In this document: in pieces, positions 1-8,257 of the stretch
Layout: each line of letters starts with the position of its first letter
How positions within the stretch are numbered: position 1 is the stretch's first letter
Source of the DNA: Kineosporia succinea
GTDB taxonomy: Bacteria > Actinomycetota > Actinomycetes > Actinomycetales > Kineosporiaceae
Length of the DNA stretch: 64,000 nt
Direction: 5' to 3'
Assembly (NCBI RefSeq): GCF_030811555.1
Contig: NZ_JAUSQZ010000001.1
Location: 6,135,241 to 6,199,240, forward strand
The notes under the pieces: generated by a model
What the model was told of the DNA's origin: nothing
The model's database searches: none
The model's input: only the letters and a program-made list of their open reading frames with translations
Position numbers and translations under genes: made by a program

Positions 1-1111
1 GGATCCCGGTCATCCAGGCGCTCTTGGCGAGCCGGGCGCCGAGGCAGTAGTGCACCCCGAACCCGAACGACAGGTGGGTCTTGTCCTCGCGGTTCACGTC
101 GAACTCGTTCTTGGTGTCGCCGTGGTTCTTCGGGTCACGCCCGATACCGGCGAAGTCGACGAGCATGACGTCTCCCTTGGACACCTGGTGCCCGCCGATC
201 TCGACGTCCTGGGTCGCGAACCGGAACGGCAGGTGCGCCACCGGGGACTCGACCCGGAGGGTCTCCTCGAACACGTCGTCCCACGAGACCGCGCCGGACC
301 GCACGTCCGCCAGCAGTTTCGGGTCGTTCATGAGCGCGACCGAGGCGTGGGCCAGGGCGTTGACCAGGGTCTCCGAACCGGCCCCGAGGAGCAGGTGGAG
401 CGTCCCGATCATCTCCGAGTCGCTGAGGGCCGAGCCGTCCTCGTTCTTCGCGGCGATCATCCCCGAGGTCAGGTCGTCGCCCGGGTTGGCGCGCTTGTAG
501 GCGACCAGCTCGGTGATGGCGTCCTGCCACTGCTCGAGGTTGGCCTCGGCCACGTCGCTGGAGATCCGGGTGTCGATGTTCTTGTGGCCGCCGGCCAGCA
601 CGTCGGCGCGGCGCTCCTCCGGGACGCCGAACAGGTCGCACATGAGCCGGGTGGGCAGCTCCATGTGGAACAGGCCCTTGAGGTCCACCACCGTGCCGGG
701 TTCCTGAGCCGCCAGGTTGTCGAGCAGCTCACCGACCGTCGCCTCGATCTTCGGCTTCATGGCGTCGACCCGGCGCTGGGTGAACGCGCGCAGCAGCAGG
801 CTCCGCAGCCGGGCGTGGTCGGCGCCGTCCTGGGTCGCCATCGTGTCCATGGCCGCCCACGTGATCAGGGGCCAGCCGTTGGAGATCTCGCCCCGGATGT
901 ACTCCGGCCAGCTCTTGCGCGGGTTCTTGGACCACAGTTCCTGGTTGCCCATGATGGCCTTGCCGAGCTCGTAGTCGTGCACCGACCACGCGAGCACGCC
1001 GTCGGGCAGCTCGACCCGGGCGATGGGCCCCTGGTCGCGCAGCTTGTCGGTCTCCCCATGGGTGTCGGCGCCATCGGGGTCCAGAACGTACGGGCACACA
1101 CTGGCAGACAT
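1..1111 (-). CDS. Cytochrome P450, C-terminus cut by window edge
   Basis: Bacterial class I cytochrome P450, a haem monooxygenase that would hydroxylate or epoxidise an enediyne-core intermediate. The 370 codons visible start at an ATG (1109-1111, MSASVCPYVLDPDG). The I-helix AGSET motif lies near residue 245, the K-helix EETLR near 285, and the haem loop FGFGVHYCLG has its Cys ligand at residue 356. Only the last 30-40 residues are missing past base 1. It is divergent from the small-subunit/GMC pair across about 320 bp. A P450, a small protein and a GMC oxidase together recall, from memory, the E7/E8/E9 genes of C-1027-type clusters. The family is certain; the substrate is inferred. Confidence 0.93.
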   Translation of the reverse strand, partial: MSASVCPYVLDPDGADTHGETDKLRDQGPIARVELPDGVLAWSVHDYELGKAIMGNQELWSKNPRKSWPEYIRGEISNGWPLITWAAMDTMATQDGADHARLRSLLLRAFTQRRVDAMKPKIEATVGELLDNLAAQEPGTVVDLKGLFHMELPTRLMCDLFGVPEERRADVLAGGHKNIDTRISSDVAEANLEQWQDAITELVAYKRANPGDDLTSGMIAAKNEDGSALSDSEMIGTLHLLLGAGSETLVNALAHASVALMNDPKLLADVRSGAVSWDDVFEETLRVESPVAHLPFRFATQDVEIGGHQVSKGDVMLVDFAGIGRDPKNHGDTKNEFDVNREDKTHLSFGFGVHYCLGARLAKSAWMTGI

Positions 1112-1429
1112 CGTCACGACCTCCACAGCCGTTGATTTCGGTTCGCCGGAAGATACGAGCACACCGCCCGACTCCCGCCGCCCACGCTAGGCAGCGGGCC
1201 CGGCACGGGTCTTCCTCTGGCTTGCGCACTCTCGTTCGCTGAGGCCACCCGGGTCCCGGGGCGTGAGAGCGCACGGCAGGAGGCGGCCGGGGTGCGGGGA
1301 CCGGGTCGAGACTGTCGTCAGGGCCGGCGTCCCGCACGTGGGCCCGCCGGCATTCCGAGCCGGAGCAGAGTCCGGAGCGGAGAGCCGCATCACGAAGCCG
1401 GATCACCAAGCCGACCAGGGACGGGTTGC
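1112..1429. other. Divergent intergenic region, P450 / small subunit
   Basis: A 318-bp non-coding region between two divergent starts, presumably carrying both promoters. I see no gene with a convincing ribosome-binding site. An imperfect dyad sits near 1225-1275, where TGCGC-A-CTCTC is answered by GAGAGCGCA. I could not identify -10/-35 boxes with confidence. Confidence 0.4.
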
Positions 1430-2014
1430 ATGGACCAGCGGTACCCGGGACTCAGCCCGGATCAGATCCTGACCCTCGAAGCGTTCGCCGACACCGTGAT
1501 TCCCGGCCGGCGGCGCAGTGAGGACGACGTGGCGATCAGCGGGGTGCACGACACCCCGGGCGCGGTCGAGGCGGGGGCCCTGGACGTGCTCACCGACCCG
1601 GCCGCCGGACTCTCCGACGGGATCGGGGAGATGGCCGACCTGCTGCACGAGCGGGTGACCGAACTGATTCCGGCCGAACAGGTTCCGTCCCCGTCCGTGG
1701 TGGACGGCCGGGAGGTCCCGGTCTTCGTGCGGCTCACCTACGAGCAGCGCCGCCTGGTGGTCGCCGCGCTCACCGAGTCGTCGTACCCCGAACGCGAGAT
1801 CTGGTTCCTGGTGGCGCTGTTCGCGTACATGGCCTACGACAGCGCGCCGCACCTGGACACCGCCAAGGCCGTGCGGGACGGGCATCCGGGGCTCCTGCAG
1901 CTCGGTTTCGACCAGCCCGGCGACGACGGCCTCTGGCGCAACGACAAGCCCGGGTACGGCCGCCCGACCGCCCGGCCCCGGCCGGGGACCGACGAGAGAG
2001 GGAACCTGCCGTGA
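1430..2014 (+). CDS. Small partner of GMC oxidoreductase (gluconate 2-dehydrogenase subunit 3-like, DUF5987 type)
   Basis: A 194-residue protein resembling the small subunit that accompanies GMC flavoproteins; such subunits assist folding, export or FAD loading of the large subunit. It begins MDQRYPGLSPDQ, and the N-terminal LTLEAFADTVIPG motif is the typical opening of gluconate-dehydrogenase-subunit-3-like proteins. The ATG at 1430 is chosen because family homology begins there; the upstream open frame is low-complexity. Its stop overlaps the GMC start (GTGA, 2011-2014), so the two are translationally coupled and probably act together. It sits where C-1027-type clusters carry an unassigned E8 gene (from memory). 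Confidence 0.75.
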   Translation: MDQRYPGLSPDQILTLEAFADTVIPGRRRSEDDVAISGVHDTPGAVEAGALDVLTDPAAGLSDGIGEMADLLHERVTELIPAEQVPSPSVVDGREVPVFVRLTYEQRRLVVAALTESSYPEREIWFLVALFAYMAYDSAPHLDTAKAVRDGHPGLLQLGFDQPGDDGLWRNDKPGYGRPTARPRPGTDERGNLP

Positions 2015-3606
2015 GCGCGGTCGAGAGCGTGGACGTGGTGGTCATCGGCAGCGGCTTCGGGGGTGCGATCCCCGCCTATCACCTGGCCGCCGGCGGCGCC
2101 CGCGTGGTGGTGCTGGAACGCGGGCCCTGGCTCAGCAGCGGGGAACTCGAGCACAGCTTCAAGTTCGGCAGCTCGGCCACCCGGGCGTTCGACTTCACCG
2201 CGGGGTCCGGGATGAGCGTGCTGGGCGGGAACTGCGTGGGCGGCGGCAGCGTCGTGTACTTCGCGGCGATGCCCCGGCCGCCGGCCTTCGTCTTCGAGCG
2301 TCAGGGCAGCCTGGGCCGCCGGATCTGGCCCCGGGCGCTGTCCCGGGAGACGCTGAACCCCTGGTACGACCGGGTGACCGAGTCGGTGCAGGTCGAGGAC
2401 GCGACCTGGAAGGACATCAGCTACGGCGGCGGCCTGTGGGGGGCGCTGTGCGACCACGCCGGCCGCACCGCCAACCCGCTGCCCAGCGCGGTGGACGGTG
2501 AGAAGTGCGTGGACTGCAACTGGATGATGGCCGGGTGCCGGTTCGACGCGAAGAAGTCCCTCACCCTGAACTACCTGCCGGCGGCGGTGGCCCACGGCGC
2601 GCAGATCCGCCCGCTGCACGAGGTGCAGCAGATCACCCGGGAGGGCCAGGAGTACCTGGTCCACTTCCGCACGGTCGACCCCGTCGACTACCGGGTCCTG
2701 GGTGAGGAGGGCACGCTGCGGGCCGCCGTCGTGATCGTGGCCGCCGGCGCCGGGGCCACCCCGGTGATCCTGCAGCGCTCGGAGCCCGCCCTCGGGGCGA
2801 TGCCGCACGGGGTGGGACGGTACTTCTCCGGCAACGGGGAGCGCCTGAACGTCGTGGAGATCGACGAGGAGCGGGTCCGCTCCGTCCTGGGCCTGCAGGG
2901 GCGCAACGGCGGCGGCTACTCGGCCTTCCAGGTGGGACGCGGCCCGGTCGTGGCCAACTGGGACAAGCTCGACGCCGCGCTGCCGGAGTTCGAGCGGTAC
3001 TCCCTGGAACAGCTCTACTTCCCACCGGGTCTGGGCACCGTCCTGGCCCGGGCCGGGGGTCCCTCCCCGGACTGGTTCGGGCTGGACAAGAAGGAGCTCC
3101 TGGCCCGCTGGCAGTCCTGGCTGATCATCTTCGAGATGATCGAGGACGACAACGAGGGGGTGTTCGGTCCGCCGCCGCCGACCGGCAACTCGGTGCGGCT
3201 GGCCCAGCAGACGCTGGGCCGGGGGACCCTGCGCTACCGGCCCCGGCCGAGCACCCTGGCGGCCTGGGCCCGGGCCGACGCGGACATCTCCGACATCGTC
3301 GGGCGCGACGGCCTCGGCGTGGCCCGGCCCTGGACCAACGACCTGGTCGGCGCGTACACCGTGCACCCGCTGTCGTCCTGCCGGGTCGGTGACGACCCGG
3401 CCACCTCCGCCCTCGACAACGGTCACGAGTTGTACGGTCACCCGGGAATTTTCGTCACCGACGGGTCGGCCGTGCCGACCGCGCTGACGGTGAACCCCTC
3501 GATGACCATCGCCGCGATGGCCGAGCGGGCGGTCCCGAACATCGTCCGGCGCCTGCGGGAGGCGGGTCGCCCGGTCCGCTACGGCGCCCCGGTCCCCGTT
3601 CCCTGA
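2011..3606 (+). CDS. GMC-family FAD oxidoreductase (cholesterol-oxidase-like)
   Basis: A 531-residue flavoprotein alcohol oxidase or dehydrogenase. The N-terminal FAD-binding motif VVIGSGFGGA and LERG dinucleotide-fold end are at residues 10-40. A Cys-rich segment CVDCNWMMAGC lies near 165-176, as in cholesterol-oxidase-like GMC enzymes. The C-terminal active-site region has VHPLSSC with the catalytic His, then TVNPSMTIAAMAER with the conserved Asn. The GTG start overlaps the upstream stop. By position and partner it corresponds to the E9-type oxidoreductase of nine-membered enediyne clusters (from memory) and would oxidise a hydroxyl on the enediyne core. No signal peptide is visible, so it is cytosolic. 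The exact substrate is unknown. Confidence 0.88.
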   Translation: MSAVESVDVVVIGSGFGGAIPAYHLAAGGARVVVLERGPWLSSGELEHSFKFGSSATRAFDFTAGSGMSVLGGNCVGGGSVVYFAAMPRPPAFVFERQGSLGRRIWPRALSRETLNPWYDRVTESVQVEDATWKDISYGGGLWGALCDHAGRTANPLPSAVDGEKCVDCNWMMAGCRFDAKKSLTLNYLPAAVAHGAQIRPLHEVQQITREGQEYLVHFRTVDPVDYRVLGEEGTLRAAVVIVAAGAGATPVILQRSEPALGAMPHGVGRYFSGNGERLNVVEIDEERVRSVLGLQGRNGGGYSAFQVGRGPVVANWDKLDAALPEFERYSLEQLYFPPGLGTVLARAGGPSPDWFGLDKKELLARWQSWLIIFEMIEDDNEGVFGPPPPTGNSVRLAQQTLGRGTLRYRPRPSTLAAWARADADISDIVGRDGLGVARPWTNDLVGAYTVHPLSSCRVGDDPATSALDNGHELYGHPGIFVTDGSAVPTALTVNPSMTIAAMAERAVPNIVRRLREAGRPVRYGAPVPVP

Positions 3607-3695
3607 GGCTGCTCCGCGAGAGCCCTTCCCGGGAGCCCGTTCCCCTCGTCCTCACCGGCCCGACGACCGTCCGGGCCCCGCGACAGGAGGTATGC

Positions 3696-4232
3696 ATGTT
3701 CTTCGAACGCCACACCGATCTGGAGACGGCCTTCCCGGAGGTCTTCCGGCAGATGACCTCTCGCTCCTACCAGGACGAGAAGGCCCAGCGCCTGGAGGTG
3801 GTGGAGCACCGCTGCGACATCACCGACGCGGGCTCGGGGCGGATCACCGTGGTGAGCCGCCGCACCAGCCCGGCGGGCAGCGTGCCGGAACTCATCCGCG
3901 CCATGGTGAAACCCACGCTGACCGTCACGGAGACGGAGAGCTGGCACGCCCCGGACGGCGGGCCCGGTCGGCAGGGAGACTTCTCCGTCCAGGTCTCGGG
4001 GGCGCCGATCGCGGTGAAGGGCACCGTGCACCTGGACCCGGCCGGCACCGGCTGCCGGCTCACCTTCGAGGGGGAGCTGCGCACGACCGTCCCGCTCTTC
4101 CGCTCGGCGATCGAGTCGGCGGCCTCGGGCCGGGTCATCGACACCATCGAGGCCGAGTTCGCCCTCCTGCAGGACATCTTCCGCCCCGGCGCCGCCACCG
4201 ACGGTGCGGCCCGCCGGTCCGTCGACCAGTGA
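3696..4232 (+). CDS. DUF2505-like (SRPBCC-fold) protein
   Basis: A 178-residue protein resembling the actinobacterial DUF2505 family, a helix-grip (SRPBCC/START-like) fold with a hydrophobic cavity. It opens MFFERHTDLETAF, has the ETESWH segment near residue 85, and ends with the long helix VIDTIEAEFALLQDIF expected of the fold. A perfect AGGAGG lies 5 bases before the ATG. It sits 89 bp after the GMC gene and 26 bp before the next gene, inside the thioesterase/flavin-reductase operon. I do not know this family as a regular enediyne component. A ligand-binding, carrier or cyclase-like role for a polyene or enediyne is possible but only inferred from the fold. Confidence 0.72.
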   Translation: MFFERHTDLETAFPEVFRQMTSRSYQDEKAQRLEVVEHRCDITDAGSGRITVVSRRTSPAGSVPELIRAMVKPTLTVTETESWHAPDGGPGRQGDFSVQVSGAPIAVKGTVHLDPAGTGCRLTFEGELRTTVPLFRSAIESAASGRVIDTIEAEFALLQDIFRPGAATDGAARRSVDQ

Positions 4233-4258
4233 CCGCCCGACCCGAAGAGGAGATCACC

Positions 4259-5056
4259 GTGCCCGCCTCACCCGACATCCTGAGTGCGTTCGACCACGAC
4301 ACCCACGCCCTGCTGACCATGATCGACGCGATCCCCGAAGCGGACTGGGAACGCGACACCCCGGCCGAGGGCTGGACGGTGCGCGACCAGGTGGCCCACG
4401 TGGCGTTCGTCTTCGACCTGGCCCGCTCGGCGTGCGCCGACCCCCCGGCCTTCTCGGCCGCGCTGGCCGCCGTCGCCGAGCACGGCTTCGAGCAGGCCGT
4501 GAACGGTGCCCTCGTCCCCTGGGGGGCCGGCACCACCCAGGACGTGCTGGGCCGTCTGCGGCAGGCCCGCTCCGCGGTGGCGCAGGCCCTGTCCGAGGTC
4601 AGCACACCGACCGTGCCCTGGCTGCAGAACCCCCTGCCGCCGGACGTCCTGACCATGGCCGGGATGCTGGAGACGCTCGCCCACGGGCAGGACATCGCCG
4701 ACGCGGTCGGGGTCGTGCGCGAGCACACCGACACGCTGGCCTACATCGTGCACTTCGTGCACCGCACCCGCGACTTCGGCTACCTGGGAACCGATCTCAC
4801 GCCACCGGAGAACGAGTTCCGGTTCGAGGTGGAACTGCCGTCGGGCCGGGTCCTGGAGGTCGGCCCGACGGACAGTCCCGACGTCGTGCGCGGCCCGGCC
4901 CTGGACCTGTGCCTGCTGGCCGCCCGCCGACGGCACGTGGACGACCTCGCGCTGACGGCCACCGGCCGGGCCGCCGAGTGGCTCCCGCTGGCCCAGGCCT
5001 ACCGCGGGCCGGGGGGTGCCGGCCGCAGGCCGGGCCAGTTCGCCGCGGCACAATAG
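4259..5056 (+). CDS. TIGR03084-like DinB/MDMPI-fold protein
   Basis: A 265-residue protein of the mycothiol-dependent maleylpyruvate isomerase-like (DinB) superfamily, closest by eye to the TIGR03084 metal-binding group. The N-terminal domain has the hallmark WTVRDQVAHVAF (metal His) near residue 42, and a second His lies in LETLAHGQD near 143. The C-terminal part (180-265) has the LCLLAARRRHVDDLAL pattern of the MDMPI C-terminal domain. The GTG start is preceded by GAGGAG. Relatives use thiols such as mycothiol or are metal-dependent hydrolases or transferases. Lying inside an enediyne operon, it could modify or detoxify a thiol-reactive intermediate; this is inference. Confidence 0.75.
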   Translation: MPASPDILSAFDHDTHALLTMIDAIPEADWERDTPAEGWTVRDQVAHVAFVFDLARSACADPPAFSAALAAVAEHGFEQAVNGALVPWGAGTTQDVLGRLRQARSAVAQALSEVSTPTVPWLQNPLPPDVLTMAGMLETLAHGQDIADAVGVVREHTDTLAYIVHFVHRTRDFGYLGTDLTPPENEFRFEVELPSGRVLEVGPTDSPDVVRGPALDLCLLAARRRHVDDLALTATGRAAEWLPLAQAYRGPGGAGRRPGQFAAAQ

Positions 5057-5091
5057 GTTTCGACGGGGGAGATGGGGATCCGGGACCTTCG

Positions 5092-5532
5092 ATGAAGGAC
5101 TACTACGAGATCACGCATGTCGTCGGGTTCGAGGAGACGAACCTTGTCGGTAACGTCTACTACGCCAACTACGTGCGCTGGCAGGGCCGCTGCCGCGAGA
5201 TGTTCCTGTTCGAGCGGGCCCCCGCGGTCCTGCGCGCGGTCCAGGACGACCTGAAGCTGTTCACCATCCGGGTGAGCTGTGAGTTCTTCTCCGAGCTGAC
5301 GGCCTTCGACCCGATCTCGATCCGCCTGCGCCTGGTCGAGCTGGCGCAGACGCAGGTGGAGTTCTCCTTCGAGTACCTGCTGGTGAGAGACGGTGAGGAG
5401 CGGCTGGTGGCGACCGGCCGGCAGCGCATCGCCTGCATGCGGGGGCCGAACGGGGCCACCCGTCCCTGTCCGGTGCCGGCCGAGCTGGTGTCGGCGCTGA
5501 AGCCGTATTCGATGCATGGAGGGGTACGTTGA
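5092..5532 (+). CDS. tebC: Enediyne hot-dog thioesterase (E10/CalE7 type)
   Basis: A 146-residue single-domain thioesterase of the 4-hydroxybenzoyl-CoA-thioesterase-like hot-dog fold that releases the linear polyene from the ACP of the enediyne PKS. The diagnostic segment GNVYYANYVRWQGRCREM near residues 19-37 contains the Asn and Arg that this family uses in place of a catalytic Asp/Glu. Length is normal for SgcE10/CalE7/DynE7. The ATG at 5092 gives the conserved MKDYYEITHVV opening. Its stop overlaps the next start (TTGA, 5529-5532). It is not adjacent to the PKS, unlike many clusters: the SgcJ-type, DinB and DUF1702 genes lie between. Confidence 0.95.
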   Translation: MKDYYEITHVVGFEETNLVGNVYYANYVRWQGRCREMFLFERAPAVLRAVQDDLKLFTIRVSCEFFSELTAFDPISIRLRLVELAQTQVEFSFEYLLVRDGEERLVATGRQRIACMRGPNGATRPCPVPAELVSALKPYSMHGGVR

Positions 5533-6062
5533 CGTCGTCCGGGCACGAGGAGCGAGGGGTGGTCGAGGGGCATTTCCGTTCCGTGATGGGATGCTTCGTC
5601 ACCGGCGTCACCGTCATCTCGGTCGGCGGGGAGTGGGTGCACGGCATGACGGCGAACGCGTTCACCTCGGTCTCGCTGGAGCCGCCGATGGTGCTGGCCT
5701 GCGTGGCCGACACCGCCAGGATGAACCGGTGCATCGAGCAGCAGGGCAGTTTCGGGGTCTCCGTGCTGAGCCAGGAGCAGCACTCGACCGCGCGGCTGTT
5801 CGCCCGCCCGGCCCGGGAGCACGGCCTGCCGCAGTTCGACGAGGTGGGCTGGCATCCCGGGCCGGTCACCGGGGCCCCGCTCATCGACTCGGCCCTGGCC
5901 TGGCTGGAATGTGACGTGGTGCAGGCCTATCCGGGGGGTGACCACGTCATCTACGTGGGCCGGGTGCTGGGCTGCGTGATCGGGGCGCCGGGGGCGCCGC
6001 TGACGTTCTGGAACGGCCGGCTCGGGGCGGGAGCGCCCGCGGAGGGCACCCTGTCGCACTGA
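5529..6062 (+). CDS. Flavin reductase (HpaC/E6-type)
   Basis: A 177-residue NAD(P)H:flavin reductase-like protein (flavin_reduct domain) that supplies reduced flavin to a two-component monooxygenase. Family features are FRSVMGCFVTGVTVIS near the N-terminus, the flavin-binding GMTANAFTSVSLEPPMVL near residues 40-57, and VLSQEQ near 80. It resembles the E6 gene of nine-membered enediyne clusters; SgcE6 serves the C-1027 flavin-dependent hydroxylase. A TTG start overlaps the thioesterase stop; an internal GTG at 5559 is an alternative. A strong bidirectional terminator follows at once. A possible partner in the window is the FAD monooxygenase downstream of the PKS, but no partner is proven. Confidence 0.88.
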   Translation: MTSSGHEERGVVEGHFRSVMGCFVTGVTVISVGGEWVHGMTANAFTSVSLEPPMVLACVADTARMNRCIEQQGSFGVSVLSQEQHSTARLFARPAREHGLPQFDEVGWHPGPVTGAPLIDSALAWLECDVVQAYPGGDHVIYVGRVLGCVIGAPGAPLTFWNGRLGAGAPAEGTLSH

Positions 6063-6072
6063 CCGGGCACCG

Positions 6073-6118
6073 CGAACGGCCCGGTCACCTGGGAACATCC
6101 AGGTGACCGGGCCGTTCG
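6073..6118. terminator. Bidirectional hairpin terminator
   Basis: Perfect 20-bp inverted repeat (arms 6073-6092 and 6099-6118) with a 6-nt loop, lying between two convergent genes that end at 6062 and 6132. There is no U-tract, as is usual in high-GC actinobacteria. Confidence 0.88.
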
Positions 6119-6131
6119 GTGTGCGGGGCGA

Positions 6132-6530
6132 TCAGGCCGGCGCGTTGCGGGGGGTGTTCTGGTAGGCGGCCAGCTTCCAGGAGCCCTCGGCCCGGGAGAG
6201 CACCCAGACCGCCCGGATGGCGTTGCCCGCCTGCACTTCCTGGTCACCGGCGTAGAGCACGCCCCCCTCGGTCACCACGGCCACCGCGCCCTCGGCCAGG
6301 GGGGTGATCGCGATCGGGGTGCCGGTGACCCGGGTGCCCTGGTAGGGGCCGGCGTACGCGGCGCGCAGGAACTCGCGGATCTTCTCGCGCCCCTGCAGGA
6401 AACGGCCCGGCAGGGTCATCGTGCCCTCGGCGACGAACAGGTCGGCGAACGCGTCGGAATCATGCGCGGCCCAGGCGGAAACCACGGCGGGCAGCACGTC
6501 GGTGGGCGAATCGATCGTCGGTGCGGTCAT
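6132..6530 (-). CDS. SgcJ/EcaC-type NTF2-fold (SnoaL-like) protein
   Basis: A 132-residue cone-shaped NTF2/SnoaL-fold protein of the SgcJ/EcaC group (TIGR02246-like). Family features are AWAAHDSDAFADLF, EGTMTLPG, YQGTRVTGTP and the C-terminal KLAAYQNTP. SgcJ belongs to the C-1027 cluster, where it is reported to help the PKS and thioesterase pathway rather than act as a classical enzyme. Its presence next to a PksE-type PKS strengthens the nine-membered assignment. The ATG at 6528-6530 is preceded by AGGAG. It is a single gene, transcribed leftward and convergent with the thioesterase/flavin-reductase operon. Confidence 0.9.
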   Translation of the reverse strand: MTAPTIDSPTDVLPAVVSAWAAHDSDAFADLFVAEGTMTLPGRFLQGREKIREFLRAAYAGPYQGTRVTGTPIAITPLAEGAVAVVTEGGVLYAGDQEVQAGNAIRAVWVLSRAEGSWKLAAYQNTPRNAPA

Positions 6531-6733
6531 GATCGGCTCCTGTCGGTGAACGGAGTGGTGAAAGGGGTTGGTGCCTGGCGATCGTCTCCCGGCGGGCACC
6601 GGGCGAGCACCCTTCGGCGTGCTCGTCTTCGGCGGCCGGATTCGTGCGGGTAGAATGCTGATCCCCCGACGACCAGGCGGCGCGGTGGCCCTGGGCCCGC
6701 GCTCCGCCCGATGCGGATAACGGCGGTGAACGG

Positions 6734-7246
6734 ATGTCGGTCGATGCGGTGCGGGATCTTCTGCTGGCCCAGCTGGCGGAGGTGCGTCAGGATGCCGTCG
6801 GTCAGTTCGAGGGCCTGAGCGAGGCCCAGGCCCACGAGCACGTGGGGCCCGGTCACAAGAACATGCTCGGCCTGCTCCACCATCTCACCGTGGCCTGCGA
6901 ACGGTTCTGGGTGCGCGCCGTTTTCGCCGCCGACCAGCAGGCCGTGCGCGACTTCCGGATCGATCCGGCGGCCCCCGAGGGAGGCGTGCCGTGGCTGGTC
7001 GCGCCGGAGGTCCCCACGTCCCAGGTGATCGATCGCTACCTGGGCGAGGTGGCGCTCGTCGACGACTTGCTGACCCGCTGTGACCTCGACGAGCCGGTGC
7101 GCTGGTGGCCGCTGTGGCGCAGCGACCAGCGTCCCGTCTCGCTGGCGGAGGTCGTGCTCGCGGTGATCCTCGAAACCGCCAGTCACAACGGGCAACTGGC
7201 CGGTGCGCGGCATCTCCTCGTGGGCAGCGGTGTCACCCACCACTGA
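6734..7246 (+). CDS. DinB/DUF664-family protein
   Basis: A 170-residue four-helix DinB-fold protein (DUF664-like). The metal-binding histidines are visible in LLHHLTVACERFW near residue 49 and in ASHNGQLAGARHL near the C-terminus. Relatives are metal-dependent, often thiol-linked (mycothiol or bacillithiol) transferases or hydrolases. Its TGA (7244-7246) directly abuts the convergent DUF1702 gene stop (7247-7249), leaving no room for a terminator. It is the second of three DinB/MDMPI-fold proteins in the first 20 kb. Its role in the cluster is unknown; thiol-dependent modification or protection is a guess. Confidence 0.8.
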   Translation: MSVDAVRDLLLAQLAEVRQDAVGQFEGLSEAQAHEHVGPGHKNMLGLLHHLTVACERFWVRAVFAADQQAVRDFRIDPAAPEGGVPWLVAPEVPTSQVIDRYLGEVALVDDLLTRCDLDEPVRWWPLWRSDQRPVSLAEVVLAVILETASHNGQLAGARHLLVGSGVTHH

Positions 7247-8257
7247 TCAGGCCGGTGCGCCGGCCCTCTCGCCGGTCAGGGCCTGCCAGCGCCCGGCGAT
7301 CGTCTGGCGCCACTGCTCGTACAGCGGGCGGCCCACGCCCACCGGTGAGGAGTCGCCCGGCCGGGTGTCGAGCCCGAGCTGGTGCGCCGCCGCCACGTCC
7401 AGTCCGGTGAGCGCGGCGACGGACCGCGCCGAGCTGTCCGGGACCAGACCGGAGTAGCTGCGCGCGGTTGCCGCGAACACGGCCCCGACCGCGAGCTGCG
7501 CGGCGTCCGGCCCGGCCTGTTGCTGCAGCGAGGTCAGGGCGGGCGCGTCGGCGCCCCCGGCGAAACAGGCGGCGAGGCCGACCCCGCCCCACAGGTCGCT
7601 GCGGCGCCCGGCGGCGAATCCGCCCACGGCGCCGGCCACGTCGTCCACCCGGCCGCCGTGGATGAACCACAGCGCCCGGCCGATGCCCTGGTCGCACACG
7701 CGCTGGAAGTAGCCGGCATCGCCGTCCCACGGGTAGCCCGGCTCCCGGCGCTGGCGGCCCACCACCCGGTCGGTCTCGAAGAAGGCCCGGTCGAACCCGT
7801 AGCCGTCCACCGCCAGCCACGACATCACGGGATGGAACGGCGAGGCCGGGAGGTCGGGCACGACGTCCTTCCAGAGCGGGCGCGGCAGCCGGGCCATCGC
7901 GAAGCCGATGCCGATGTAGGCCAGGAACAGGTGGCGGCCCGCGTCACCGGTCAGCAGGGTCCGCACCCGGTCGCCGCCGCGCGGCATGCGGTCGAGGATC
8001 GTGAGGGCCATCGTGACGCCCTCGTAGGCGAAACCCTGCAGGGCCGGGTCCACCAGGGCCACCCGCAGGTCGAGTTCGGGCAGCCGGGCGCCGTCGATGC
8101 CCCACTCGAAGCCGCAGATCACCGCCCGGGCCACCGATTCCAGGTCCGGGCGCGGCCGGGTTCCCGGCGGCAGCGGGAACCCGCGCCGCACCGCCCCGAC
8201 CTCGTCCAGCGCGGGTGCGAGGATCTGGCGCCGCAGGGCGCCGGTCACCGTGGCCAT
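7247..8257 (-). CDS. unbL: DUF1702-family enediyne cassette protein (UnbL type)
   Basis: A 336-residue protein matching the DUF1702 family, which is largely defined by the unbL gene of enediyne warhead cassettes; its biochemical function is unknown. Recognisable features are the N-terminal RRGFPLP, the central FAYEGVTMALTILD and GGDRVRTLL, and the GPLF-like segment replaced here by YIGIGFAMARLPRP near 140-155. The ATG (8255-8257) is preceded by GGAGG; a longer upstream reading is less likely. It is divergent from the PKS with 280 bp between, so the two may share a control region. The usual cassette companions UnbU and UnbV are not in this window. Confidence 0.85.
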   Translation of the reverse strand: MATVTGALRRQILAPALDEVGAVRRGFPLPPGTRPRPDLESVARAVICGFEWGIDGARLPELDLRVALVDPALQGFAYEGVTMALTILDRMPRGGDRVRTLLTGDAGRHLFLAYIGIGFAMARLPRPLWKDVVPDLPASPFHPVMSWLAVDGYGFDRAFFETDRVVGRQRREPGYPWDGDAGYFQRVCDQGIGRALWFIHGGRVDDVAGAVGGFAAGRRSDLWGGVGLAACFAGGADAPALTSLQQQAGPDAAQLAVGAVFAATARSYSGLVPDSSARSVAALTGLDVAAAHQLGLDTRPGDSSPVGVGRPLYEQWRQTIAGRWQALTGERAGAPA

